A stretch of 64,000 nucleotides of DNA from an uncultured beta proteobacterium (lineage in GTDB: Bacteria > Pseudomonadota > Gammaproteobacteria > Burkholderiales > Burkholderiaceae_C), in NCBI GenBank assembly GCA_903873485.1, contig CAIQOO010000153.1, positions 1 through 64,000 on the forward strand. Direction: 5' to 3'. Both the position numbers and the translations under genes were made by a program. Under the pieces are notes generated by a model. It had not been told where the DNA came from. It saw nothing but the letters and a program-made list of their open reading frames with translations, and did not search any database. Positions 35,787 through 43,259 of the stretch are shown here, piece after piece. The first letter of the stretch is position 1; the number at the start of each line of letters is the position of its first letter.

Positions 35787-37805
35787 ATGGCAACCACCCA
35801 GAAAAAAAAGGATCAACCCTGGTTGATGCGGACCTACAGCGGTCACAGCTCGGCCAAGGCCTCCAATGCGCTTTACCTCACCAACTTGGCCAAGGGCCAG
35901 ACCGGTTTGTCCGTCGCCTTCGATCTGCCAACGCAGACTGGCTACGACGCCGACAATCCGCTGGCCCGGGGCGAAGTTGGCAAGGTCGGCGTGCCGGTAT
36001 CGCATATCGAGGACATGGATCAGTTGTTTGACCAGATTCCGCTCGACAAGATGAACACCTCAATGACGATCAATGCCACGGCACCTTGGTTGCTGGCGTT
36101 GTACATCGGCTTGGCGCAGCGGCGCGGTATTGACCCAAAGATGTTGAGCGGCACCACGCAGAACGACATCATCAAGGAATACCTCTCGCGCGGCACCTAT
36201 ATTTACCCGCCCGGCCCGTCAATGCGCTTGATCGCTGACACGATCAATTACACCGTCAAACATGTGCCAAAGTGGAACCCGACCAACATCTGCAGCTACC
36301 ATTTGCAGGAAGCCGGAGCCACTCCGGTTCAAGAGTTGGCTTATGCCTTGTGCGCCGCCATGGCGGTGCTGGACCGGGTCAAGGCGTCCGGCGAGATCGA
36401 AGCCGCTGCCTTCCCGCAGGTGGTCGAACGCATTTCGTTTTTTGTCAATGCTGGCATCCGCTTTGTTGAAGAATGCTGCAAGCTCAGGGCTTTCGGCCAG
36501 ATGTGGGACGAGTTGACCCTGGCCCGCTACCAGGTTGACGATCCAAAGCTGCGCCGCTTCCGCTACGGCGTTCAGGTCAACTCTTTGGGGCTGACCGAGG
36601 CACAGCCAGAAAACAATGTGCAGCGCATTGTGCTTGAAATGTTGTCGGTGGTGCTCTCCAAAGGTTCCAGAGCACGCGCCATCCAGCTTCCGGCCTGGAA
36701 CGAGGCCATGGGCCTGCCGCGCCCCTGGGATCAGCAATGGGCATTGCGAATTCAGCAGGTGATGGCGTTAGAGACCGATTTGCTGGAGTACGGCGACATT
36801 CTGGACGGCTCCCCCGTCATTGCGGCCAAGGTGGCCGAACTGATTGAAGGTGCCAACAAAGAAATTGCGAATGTCGAGGCCCAGGGCGGGATCATTGCCG
36901 CCATCGAATCCGGCTACATCAAGCGTGAACTGGTCGGCAGCCACATGAACCGCTTGCGCGCCATCGAGTCGGGCGACCTGAAAATCATTGGGGTCAACTG
37001 CTTCCAGGAAACCGCCCAGTCGCCACTTACCTTGGGCAGCGATGGCGGCATCATGAAAGCCGACCCGGCAGCCGAGCGCGAGCAAATCGAACGTCTCCAG
37101 GCGCATCGCAACCAGCGCGACAACGCAGAAGTCCGCGCCGCCCTGCAAGGCCTCACCGATGCCGCCAACAGCGGCGAAAACATTATGCCGAGTTCGATCC
37201 GCTGCGCCCTTGCAGGTGTCACCACCGGCGAATGGGGTGACACGCTGCGTGCAGTTTTTGGCGAATTCAGGCCACCGACGGGCATCGATATTGCCATCGA
37301 CAGCCGCGTGGTCCTTGGCAAGATGGATCAAGTGACCGATCTCAGAGCCAGAGTGACCAGCACCGGCACTGCGTTGGGCCGCCCCTTGAAGCTGCTGGTC
37401 GGCAAGCCCGGGCTGGACGGGCATTCCAACGGTGCCGAGCAAGTGGCAGTCAAAGCCCGGGATGTCGGCTTCGAGGTCGTTTATGACGGCATCCGTCTCA
37501 CGCCGCAGCAGATTGCCCAGGCGGCACAAGAAGAAGGCGTGCACATGGTCGGCCTGTCGATCCTGTCGGGCAGCCACATGCAACTGGTCGAGTCGGTTTT
37601 GCAGGAAATGCGTCTGCGCGATCTGACCCATGTGCCGGTGATCGCCGGCGGCATCATCCCACCCGAAGATGCTGAAAAACTCAAGACATTGGGCGTTCGC
37701 GCCATTTACACGCCCAAGGATTTCAGCCTGAATGCCATCATGGCGGATATGGTTGATGTGGTTCGTGAATGCAACGGACTTGACCGGCTTGGACTACTTC
37801 AGTAG
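35787..37805 (+). CDS. ecm: Ethylmalonyl-CoA mutase
   Basis: Coenzyme-B12 mutase of 672 residues that converts ethylmalonyl-CoA to methylsuccinyl-CoA. The N-terminal TIM barrel shows PWLMRTYSGHSSAKASNALY (about residues 11-30), FDLPTQTGYDADNPLARGEV and SMTINATAPWLLALYIG; the C-terminal B12-binding domain has the cobalt-ligand His in KPGLDGHSNGAEQVAVKARD (about 533-552) and GLSILSGSHMQLV. The GH-S-x-A sequence near the N-terminus, the compact single-chain form and the extent of similarity to Rhodobacter Ecm separate it from methylmalonyl-CoA mutase. A GAGGAG site overlaps the end of mch. meaB follows at once. Confidence 0.95.
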   Translation: MATTQKKKDQPWLMRTYSGHSSAKASNALYLTNLAKGQTGLSVAFDLPTQTGYDADNPLARGEVGKVGVPVSHIEDMDQLFDQIPLDKMNTSMTINATAPWLLALYIGLAQRRGIDPKMLSGTTQNDIIKEYLSRGTYIYPPGPSMRLIADTINYTVKHVPKWNPTNICSYHLQEAGATPVQELAYALCAAMAVLDRVKASGEIEAAAFPQVVERISFFVNAGIRFVEECCKLRAFGQMWDELTLARYQVDDPKLRRFRYGVQVNSLGLTEAQPENNVQRIVLEMLSVVLSKGSRARAIQLPAWNEAMGLPRPWDQQWALRIQQVMALETDLLEYGDILDGSPVIAAKVAELIEGANKEIANVEAQGGIIAAIESGYIKRELVGSHMNRLRAIESGDLKIIGVNCFQETAQSPLTLGSDGGIMKADPAAEREQIERLQAHRNQRDNAEVRAALQGLTDAANSGENIMPSSIRCALAGVTTGEWGDTLRAVFGEFRPPTGIDIAIDSRVVLGKMDQVTDLRARVTSTGTALGRPLKLLVGKPGLDGHSNGAEQVAVKARDVGFEVVYDGIRLTPQQIAQAAQEEGVHMVGLSILSGSHMQLVESVLQEMRLRDLTHVPVIAGGIIPPEDAEKLKTLGVRAIYTPKDFSLNAIMADMVDVVRECNGLDRLGLLQ

Positions 37806-37813
37806 CCCGCAAA

Positions 37814-38863
37814 ATGCGCCAAGCGGACCTGCCCGATCCCGACCAGTTGGCCTTGCGGATACAGCGCGGGGAACGGGCGGCAGTCGCTGGCGGCTTGAAT
37901 CTGCTGGACAACAAACTGCCCGACGCACGTCGGCGCGCCGCCCGGCTGCTGGCCTTGCTTTCTGCAGAGCGACGGCTCAATAACGGTCATCTCATCGGAG
38001 TCACCGGCCCGCCCGGCACCGGCAAATCTACGCTGGTCTGCGCCATGATTCGGGAGTGGCGGCGCGTTGGCAAGACCGTGGGCGTGCTTGCTGTCGATCC
38101 GTCGAGTCGTCCAGAATTGGGCGGCGGTGCCCTGCTGGGGGATCGCATCCGCATCAAGAATGTCTCCTATGACGAAGGGCTATTCATCCGCTCGCTGGCC
38201 AATCGCAACCAGTTGGGCGGTGTCGCCACCGAAGTCTGGCCGATGAGCTGGCTGATGCTGGCCTGCTTTGACATCGTGGTGATCGAGACCGTGGGTGTCG
38301 GTCAGACCGAAATCGACATAGCCGAGGTGGCCGACACCGTCTGCTATGTGGCGCAACCGGCTTCGGGCGATGCCATCCAGTATCTAAAGTCGGGGATTAT
38401 CGAAATCCCCGATGTGTTCGCCGTCAACAAGTCCGATCTCGGTGCTCCGGCCCAAAAAACAGCCGCCGAAATTGGCCGCAGTGCGCCCCGGCAAGATCGC
38501 CACGAAGAATGGGATTACCCGGTCTGCCTGGTGAGTGCCGCGATGAATACCGGCATCAAGCCATTGCTCGACCATATCAAGCGGCACCGCAGCTTTGTCG
38601 CAGAGGCCGGCTTGCTCGACAAATTGCGCAGCCGCCATCATGCAGCCTGGGTGATGCGCCTGCTAAAAGAAGAATTTGGCACCTTTGGCCTGGAACTTGT
38701 TGGCGGCATGGCCGCTGTCAGCGAACGCCTGGTTCAGCATCAAACCCCGCATTTCGAAGAATACGAACATCTGCGACAGCGTGTTCTTTCCAGATTCCAG
38801 TCGGAAAAACAGTTCAGTAAATTTACCAAAAAGGAGCATTCTGATGAGCAAGCAACTGTATGA
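37814..38863 (+). CDS. meaB: MeaB/ArgK-type GTPase, mutase chaperone
   Basis: G3E-family GTPase of 349 residues that protects or reloads B12-dependent acyl-CoA mutases. The P-loop is [20 protein letters not shown] (about residues 61-80), with [20 protein letters not shown] (switch region), [20 protein letters not shown] (Walker B, about 155-174) and the base-specificity motif [13 protein letters not shown]. Location directly after ecm suggests it serves this mutase. The end overlaps the start of ccr by 20 bases, and the ccr ribosome-binding site lies inside the meaB reading frame. The C-terminal tail ([14 protein letters not shown]) is poorly conserved, as expected for such an overlap. Confidence 0.92.
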   Translation: MRQADLPDPDQLALRIQRGERAAVAGGLNLLDNKLPDARRRAARLLALLSAERRLNNGHLIGVTGPPGTGKSTLVCAMIREWRRVGKTVGVLAVDPSSRPELGGGALLGDRIRIKNVSYDEGLFIRSLANRNQLGGVATEVWPMSWLMLACFDIVVIETVGVGQTEIDIAEVADTVCYVAQPASGDAIQYLKSGIIEIPDVFAVNKSDLGAPAQKTAAEIGRSAPRQDRHEEWDYPVCLVSAAMNTGIKPLLDHIKRHRSFVAEAGLLDKLRSRHHAAWVMRLLKEEFGTFGLELVGGMAAVSERLVQHQTPHFEEYEHLRQRVLSRFQSEKQFSKFTKKEHSDEQATV

Positions 38864-40598
38864 AGTAGGCGAACAACCCCCTCTGGGCCTGGTTCCGGAG
38901 AAAATGCACGCATGGCTGATCCGGCCAGAGCGCTTTGGCAAGCCAACCGATGCGTTTCAAAAAGAAGTGGTGGACACCCCGAGCATTGCCGACGACGAGG
39001 TGCTGGTGTATGTGATGGCAGCCGGCATCAACTACAACAACGTCTGGGCGGCACTGGGCATCCCGGTGAATGTGATCGCCGCCCGCAACAAGAACGGCGA
39101 GCCTGAGCCGTTTCACATCGGCGGCAGCGATGCTTCCGGCATTGTCTATAAAGTCGGCAAGGATGTGACCAACGTCAAAGTAGGCGACGAAGTCGTGATG
39201 CACTGTGGCACTTTTAATCGCAATTGCGACTGGGTCAAAGGCGGTGGCGACCCAATGTACTCGCCGTCATTCAAAATTTGGGGCTATGAGACCAACTTTG
39301 GCAGTTTTGCGCAGTTCACCCGGGTGCAAGGACAGCAGTGCATGCCCAAGCCCAAACACATGAACTGGGAAGAAGCAGCCTCCTACGCGCTGGTCGCGGC
39401 GACCGCCTGGCGGATGTTGCATGGCTGGGAATCGAGTTCCATTAAAAAAGGCGATGTGGCCTTGATCTGGGGCGGTGCCGGTGGTCTGGGTTCGATGGCA
39501 ATTCAGATTGCCAAGGCGGTCGGTGCGACCTCGGTAGCCATGGTGTCAGGCCAGGACAAGTTTGATTACTGCATGAAGCTGGGTGCCAAAGGCTGCATCA
39601 ACCGCAATGATTTCGACCACTGGGGCATGTTGCCGCACTGGAAAGACAACGCGGGCTATGGCAAATGGCTCAAGGGTGTGCGCTCGTTTGGCGCAAAAAT
39701 CTGGGAAGTGCTGGGTGAAAAACGCGCCCCGAACCTGGTCTTTGAGCATCCCGGTGAAAGCACCATCCCAAGTTCAATTTTTGTCTGCGAAACCGGTGGC
39801 ATGGTGGTGGTCTGCGCTGGCACTTCCGGCTACAACGCGACGGTCGATCTGCGTTACCTGTGGATGCGCCAAAAGCGTCTGCAAGGCTCGCATTTCGCCA
39901 ATACCGTACAGTGCAACGAGATGAACCAACTGGCACTGCGGGGCGAACTTGACCCCTGCATGTCGCGTGCCTTTGTTTATGACGAATTGCCCGATGCCCA
40001 TCTGTTGATGCATGACAACAAGCACCCGCACGGCAACATGGCGGTGCTGATTGGCGCGCCCAAGTTTGGTCTGGGTGCCAGTGGAAAACCGGAGGTTGAA
40101 ATGGTGCATCCCGTGCTGCCCAAGGGCGATGTGCATACCACGCCCCATCCGTATCCGATGTCCGAACCGCTGCCCAGCATCGAGTCGGCCGAATCGATCT
40201 CCATTGTTGATGACGGCACCAAAGTACGCGACCTGATGCATGCCGGCATCATCTCCTGCACGCCAGACGATACGATTGGGTCAGTCGCCAAGATCATGGT
40301 CGACAAGGAAATCCATGCAGTGGTGGTGATGGATGATCAGGGTCAAGCCGTTGGTGTGGTGTCGCAGACCGATATGGTGCTGGCACGCCAGGGCCGCACC
40401 CCCGATCAGGCACGCTCAATGCTGGCCAGGGAAGTCATGACCCCCGGTTGCGCCACTTGCGATGCAGAACTGCTGTTGAGCGATGCGGTCAGCCTGATGA
40501 CCGGTCGACGCATGCACCGCCTGGTGGTCACCGAGAACGACAAGCCGGTCGGCGTGATCTCCATGACCGACGTGGTGCGCAAGATCATCGGCGAATAA
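38844..40598 (+). CDS. ccr: Crotonyl-CoA carboxylase/reductase fused to a CBS-domain pair
   Basis: Signature enzyme of the ethylmalonyl-CoA pathway: reductive carboxylation of crotonyl-CoA with NADPH and CO2. Residues 1 to about 430 match Ccr: [37 protein letters not shown], the nucleotide loop [40 protein letters not shown] and [20 protein letters not shown] (CO2-pocket His). Known Ccr proteins end at about 430-450, but this one continues to 584: a linker (about 432-458), then CBS1 ([20 protein letters not shown] onwards, from residue 459) and CBS2 ([12 protein letters not shown] to [16 protein letters not shown]). CBS pairs bind adenine nucleotides, so allosteric control is possible (inference). 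The ATG at 38844 has an AAGGAG site; an apparent in-frame extension into meaB is rejected. Confidence 0.93.
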   Translation: MSKQLYEVGEQPPLGLVPEKMHAWLIRPERFGKPTDAFQKEVVDTPSIADDEVLVYVMAAGINYNNVWAALGIPVNVIAARNKNGEPEPFHIGGSDASGIVYKVGKDVTNVKVGDEVVMHCGTFNRNCDWVKGGGDPMYSPSFKIWGYETNFGSFAQFTRVQGQQCMPKPKHMNWEEAASYALVAATAWRMLHGWESSSIKKGDVALIWGGAGGLGSMAIQIAKAVGATSVAMVSGQDKFDYCMKLGAKGCINRNDFDHWGMLPHWKDNAGYGKWLKGVRSFGAKIWEVLGEKRAPNLVFEHPGESTIPSSIFVCETGGMVVVCAGTSGYNATVDLRYLWMRQKRLQGSHFANTVQCNEMNQLALRGELDPCMSRAFVYDELPDAHLLMHDNKHPHGNMAVLIGAPKFGLGASGKPEVEMVHPVLPKGDVHTTPHPYPMSEPLPSIESAESISIVDDGTKVRDLMHAGIISCTPDDTIGSVAKIMVDKEIHAVVVMDDQGQAVGVVSQTDMVLARQGRTPDQARSMLAREVMTPGCATCDAELLLSDAVSLMTGRRMHRLVVTENDKPVGVISMTDVVRKIIGE

Positions 40599-40634
40599 TC
40601 AACGCCAGATCAAGCCAAGTCGGCGTTGTACTCC

Positions 40635-40709
40635 ATTCCCCCCTTGTTCACGCAATGGGGGAATTTCAACCTCTCCTTCTCGTCTTGCAAGACAGAGAAG
40701 GTTTTTTTT
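40635..40709 (+). terminator. Tandem hairpins after ccr, the second an intrinsic terminator
   Basis: First hairpin: ATTCCCCC (40635-40642) / GGGGGAAT (40657-40664), no T-run. Second: CCTTCTC-GTCTTG (40675-40687) pairs with CAAGAC-a-GAGAAGG (40688-40701), then eight T (40702-40709). The second should end much of the main operon transcript; the following two genes may have their own promoter. Confidence 0.8.
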
Positions 40710-40734
40710 CCAAGACGATCAAGATTCATTTGCC

Positions 40735-41724
40735 ATGCGCGCCATCGTCTGCCATGAACTCACCGGCCCTGCCGCCTTGCGTCTGGAGCAGGTTCCTGAT
40801 CCATGTCCCGGCCCCGGTCAGGTGCGCATTCGTGTGCGTGCCTGCGGGGTCAATTTCGCTGATAGCCTGATCACCCGTGGCCAATACCAAATGCAGCCGC
40901 AACCGCCCTTCAGTCCCGGCTTTGAAGTTGCCGGCGAGGTGCTGGAATTGGGCGCTGGCGTGGTGGGCATCGCTGTCGCAGATCGGGTGATTGCCATGAC
41001 AGCGCACGGTGGCTACGCCGAACAGGTCATCGCTGACATGAATCGCTGTGTACCGATGCCCGCCGCCATGTCATGGGAACACGGCGCGGCCTTTCCTGTG
41101 GTATTTGGCACCTCGCATATTGCCCTGTGGCATCGGGCACGCTTACGCTCTGGTGAAACATTGGTGGTGCATGGTGCATCCGGTGGTGTCGGATTGACGG
41201 CTGTCGCGATTGGCAAGCAATTGGGTGCCACGGTCATCGCCACGGCCAATGGCCCGGAAAAGCTGCAAGTCGCCCGGGCACACGGTGCCGATCATTTGAT
41301 TGATGCCCGCCAAGAAGATGTGCGGGTGCGGATCAAGGCGTTAACCGATGGTCGCGGTGCCGATGTAATCTACGATCCGGTGGGCGGAGACATGTTCACG
41401 GCTTCGCTGCGCAGCATCGCTTTTGAGGGGCGCATCCTGGTCATCGGATTTGCCGGTGGTACCGTGCCGCAGATTCCGGCCAACCATCTGCTGGTCAAGA
41501 ATGTCGATGTGATCGGTGTCAACTGGCCGGCTTACGCTCAATTGAATCCCAAAGTGATGACCGAGAGTTTCCAGACACTGATTCAGTGGTATCTGGCGGG
41601 TGCCATCACACCCCATGTCTCGGCGACCTATCCGCTGGAACAGGCAGTTGAAGCCCTCAATCAAGTGTTGGCGCGCAAATCGACGGGCAAAGTCGTCATC
41701 ACAACCGAATCTGCAAACAATTAG
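40735..41724 (+). CDS. Zinc-independent NADPH:quinone oxidoreductase family protein
   Basis: MDR-superfamily enzyme of 329 residues without structural or catalytic zinc ligands. It shows VRIRVRACGVNFADSLITRG (about 25-44), PFSPGFEVAGEVLELGAGV, the NADPH loop ETLVVHGASGGVGLTAVAIG (about 140-159) and GADVIYDPVGGDMFTASLRS. Members include quinone reductases and some acrylyl- or enoyl-CoA reductases, so a part in acyl-CoA chemistry here is possible, but nothing in the sequence proves it. It lies after a terminator yet in the same direction as the pathway genes; no strong ribosome-binding site precedes the ATG. Confidence 0.82.
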   Translation: MRAIVCHELTGPAALRLEQVPDPCPGPGQVRIRVRACGVNFADSLITRGQYQMQPQPPFSPGFEVAGEVLELGAGVVGIAVADRVIAMTAHGGYAEQVIADMNRCVPMPAAMSWEHGAAFPVVFGTSHIALWHRARLRSGETLVVHGASGGVGLTAVAIGKQLGATVIATANGPEKLQVARAHGADHLIDARQEDVRVRIKALTDGRGADVIYDPVGGDMFTASLRSIAFEGRILVIGFAGGTVPQIPANHLLVKNVDVIGVNWPAYAQLNPKVMTESFQTLIQWYLAGAITPHVSATYPLEQAVEALNQVLARKSTGKVVITTESANN

Positions 41725-41802
41725 CCTGGCGCAGGCTTTGCCTGCGTCATTTTCCCAACGGCGCGGCAGACCCGCGCTTATCATCACCAAAAGGACTTTT
41801 TT

Positions 41803-42252
41803 ATGAATCCCCAAAACGGTTACGATGTTGAAGACATCACAGTCGGCATGAGCGCTGAAATCGCAAAAACGATTACCGATGCCGATATTCTCCTGTTTGC
41901 AGCGGTATCAACCGACACCAACGCAGTCCACATGGACGAAGAGTTTGGTCGCACCACTATGTTTGGCGGACGCATCGCCCACGGCATGCTATCGGCCAGC
42001 CTGATATCAGCAGTGCTGGGCAATCGCCTGCCCGGTCCTGGCACCATCTACATGAGTCAGTCACTGCGCTTTCGCGCGCCGGTGCGCCCCGGCGAGACCG
42101 TTCATGCCAAGGTCACGGTCAAGGAAGTGATTGCCGAGAAAGCCCGCGTGGTAGTCGATACCGTATGCACGGTGGGTGGCAAAGTGGTCATCGATGGTGA
42201 GGCCACGCTGATGGTCACATCAAGCAAAAAACGCGAAGCCGCACCCAAGTAA
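41803..42252 (+). CDS. (R)-specific enoyl-CoA hydratase (MaoC/PhaJ/CroR type)
   Basis: Single hot-dog MaoC hydratase of 149 residues. The hydratase-2 motif is in LFAAVSTDTNAVHMDEEFGR (about residues 32-51, with catalytic Asp and His), followed by GRIAHGMLSASLISAVLGNR and IYMSQSLRFRAPVRPGETVH. PhaJ-type enzymes interconvert (R)-3-hydroxybutyryl-CoA and crotonyl-CoA; CroR does so to feed the ethylmalonyl-CoA pathway from acetoacetyl-CoA reductase and polyhydroxybutyrate. That fits this location exactly, as crotonyl-CoA is the Ccr substrate. An AAAGGAC site precedes the ATG. Confidence 0.88.
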   Translation: MNPQNGYDVEDITVGMSAEIAKTITDADILLFAAVSTDTNAVHMDEEFGRTTMFGGRIAHGMLSASLISAVLGNRLPGPGTIYMSQSLRFRAPVRPGETVHAKVTVKEVIAEKARVVVDTVCTVGGKVVIDGEATLMVTSSKKREAAPK

Positions 42253-42350
42253 CGGCACTTCGCACAGGCTGGCACAGCGATGTCGGCCTGCACTGTGCGT
42301 TCAAGACAAGTCAAACGTAGCCGGTGCAAGCCATCCGTCGGCAATCTGCG

Positions 42351-43115
42351 TCAAAGATTGGCCGAACGCCACCAGTTGGCATGATCTTTCCTGAGTACCG
42401 CTTGCGATGGCATCGGGTAGTGCACAAATTCGGAGGCCAGGCCCACATAGAAACCACCCTTGACCATCCGGAACGGGAACACCAGCGAATGCACCCGGTG
42501 CACCAGCTTGTTGCGCTTGCCTTCGGGCTTGAGTTCCAGTAAAGCCTCGCGCAGGTGCTGCATGAACGAATAGGGCAAGTCGCCCTCTTGACCGTTCTCG
42601 GGGTCACGCGCCAGTGGGCCGAGCTGGAGTTCAACAAAGCATAGCCCAGGAAAATGAAAGAACTTGGAGGGTGCAGTGGTCACATCGGCGCAAAAAGAAG
42701 CTGGATCCAGCCGGCTCACCACCAGGCTGTTGATCGGTGCCAGATCCTGATACATGTGCAGTTCGGGCACTGGTGGCGGAACCTCACTGGCGCGGCTCAA
42801 GCCCAGGGTTGCGCCATTCGCGGTTGACAGGTAAAGCTTGCCCAGACAGACCATGGTCAGGTGCTCCATCACCCGGTACATTGAGATATAAACCGAATTT
42901 TTAGGCGATCCATCGGGCTTTGCAACACATTTGGCCAAGGCCGCATCGATGTCGAAATACGGGTGACGGTACGTCGGATCGATCTCGAAAAACACCGCTT
43001 GCCCCTTCGATTTGAACTTGTGGCCGGTTGCGTAATATTGCCCAAACTGCTCGGGCTCCAGCATGGAGGCGATCAGTGCTTCGGGAATCAGCGAGAAATA
43101 AAGATGAATAGACAT
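42351..43115 (-). CDS. Unknown protein convergent with the ethylmalonyl-CoA cluster
   Basis: Protein of 254 residues that I cannot assign. It has no signal peptide, transmembrane helix or recognisable nucleotide-binding loop. The sequence is even in composition, with aromatic-rich stretches (SIHLYFSLIPEALIASMLEP at the start; KFFHFPGLCFVELQLGPLAR in the middle; FPFRMVKGGFYVGLASEFVH towards the end), which suggests a folded, conserved enzyme or binding protein. I begin it at the ATG at 43113-43115; a longer form would add an unlikely 13-residue leader. It converges on the (R)-hydratase gene. A functional link to the pathway is possible but not shown. Confidence 0.7.
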   Translation of the reverse strand: MSIHLYFSLIPEALIASMLEPEQFGQYYATGHKFKSKGQAVFFEIDPTYRHPYFDIDAALAKCVAKPDGSPKNSVYISMYRVMEHLTMVCLGKLYLSTANGATLGLSRASEVPPPVPELHMYQDLAPINSLVVSRLDPASFCADVTTAPSKFFHFPGLCFVELQLGPLARDPENGQEGDLPYSFMQHLREALLELKPEGKRNKLVHRVHSLVFPFRMVKGGFYVGLASEFVHYPMPSQAVLRKDHANWWRSANL

Positions 43116-43259
43116 GATTGAACACCCTCTTGTAAAAATCGACTTAGGAACCAATATGCACCGCCACGACTACGACCACGCGAATCTGAAGGCGCTTTGT
43201 GGGCAGGGTCGGCTGGGGCGCGCCCATGGCGATATCGGCCAACTGTGCTTGTAGCCCTT

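Noticed and set aside
38676-38843. In-frame upstream extension of ccr inside meaB
   Set aside because: The extension has no Ccr resemblance, while the ATG at 38844 has an AAGGAG site and matches known Ccr N-termini.
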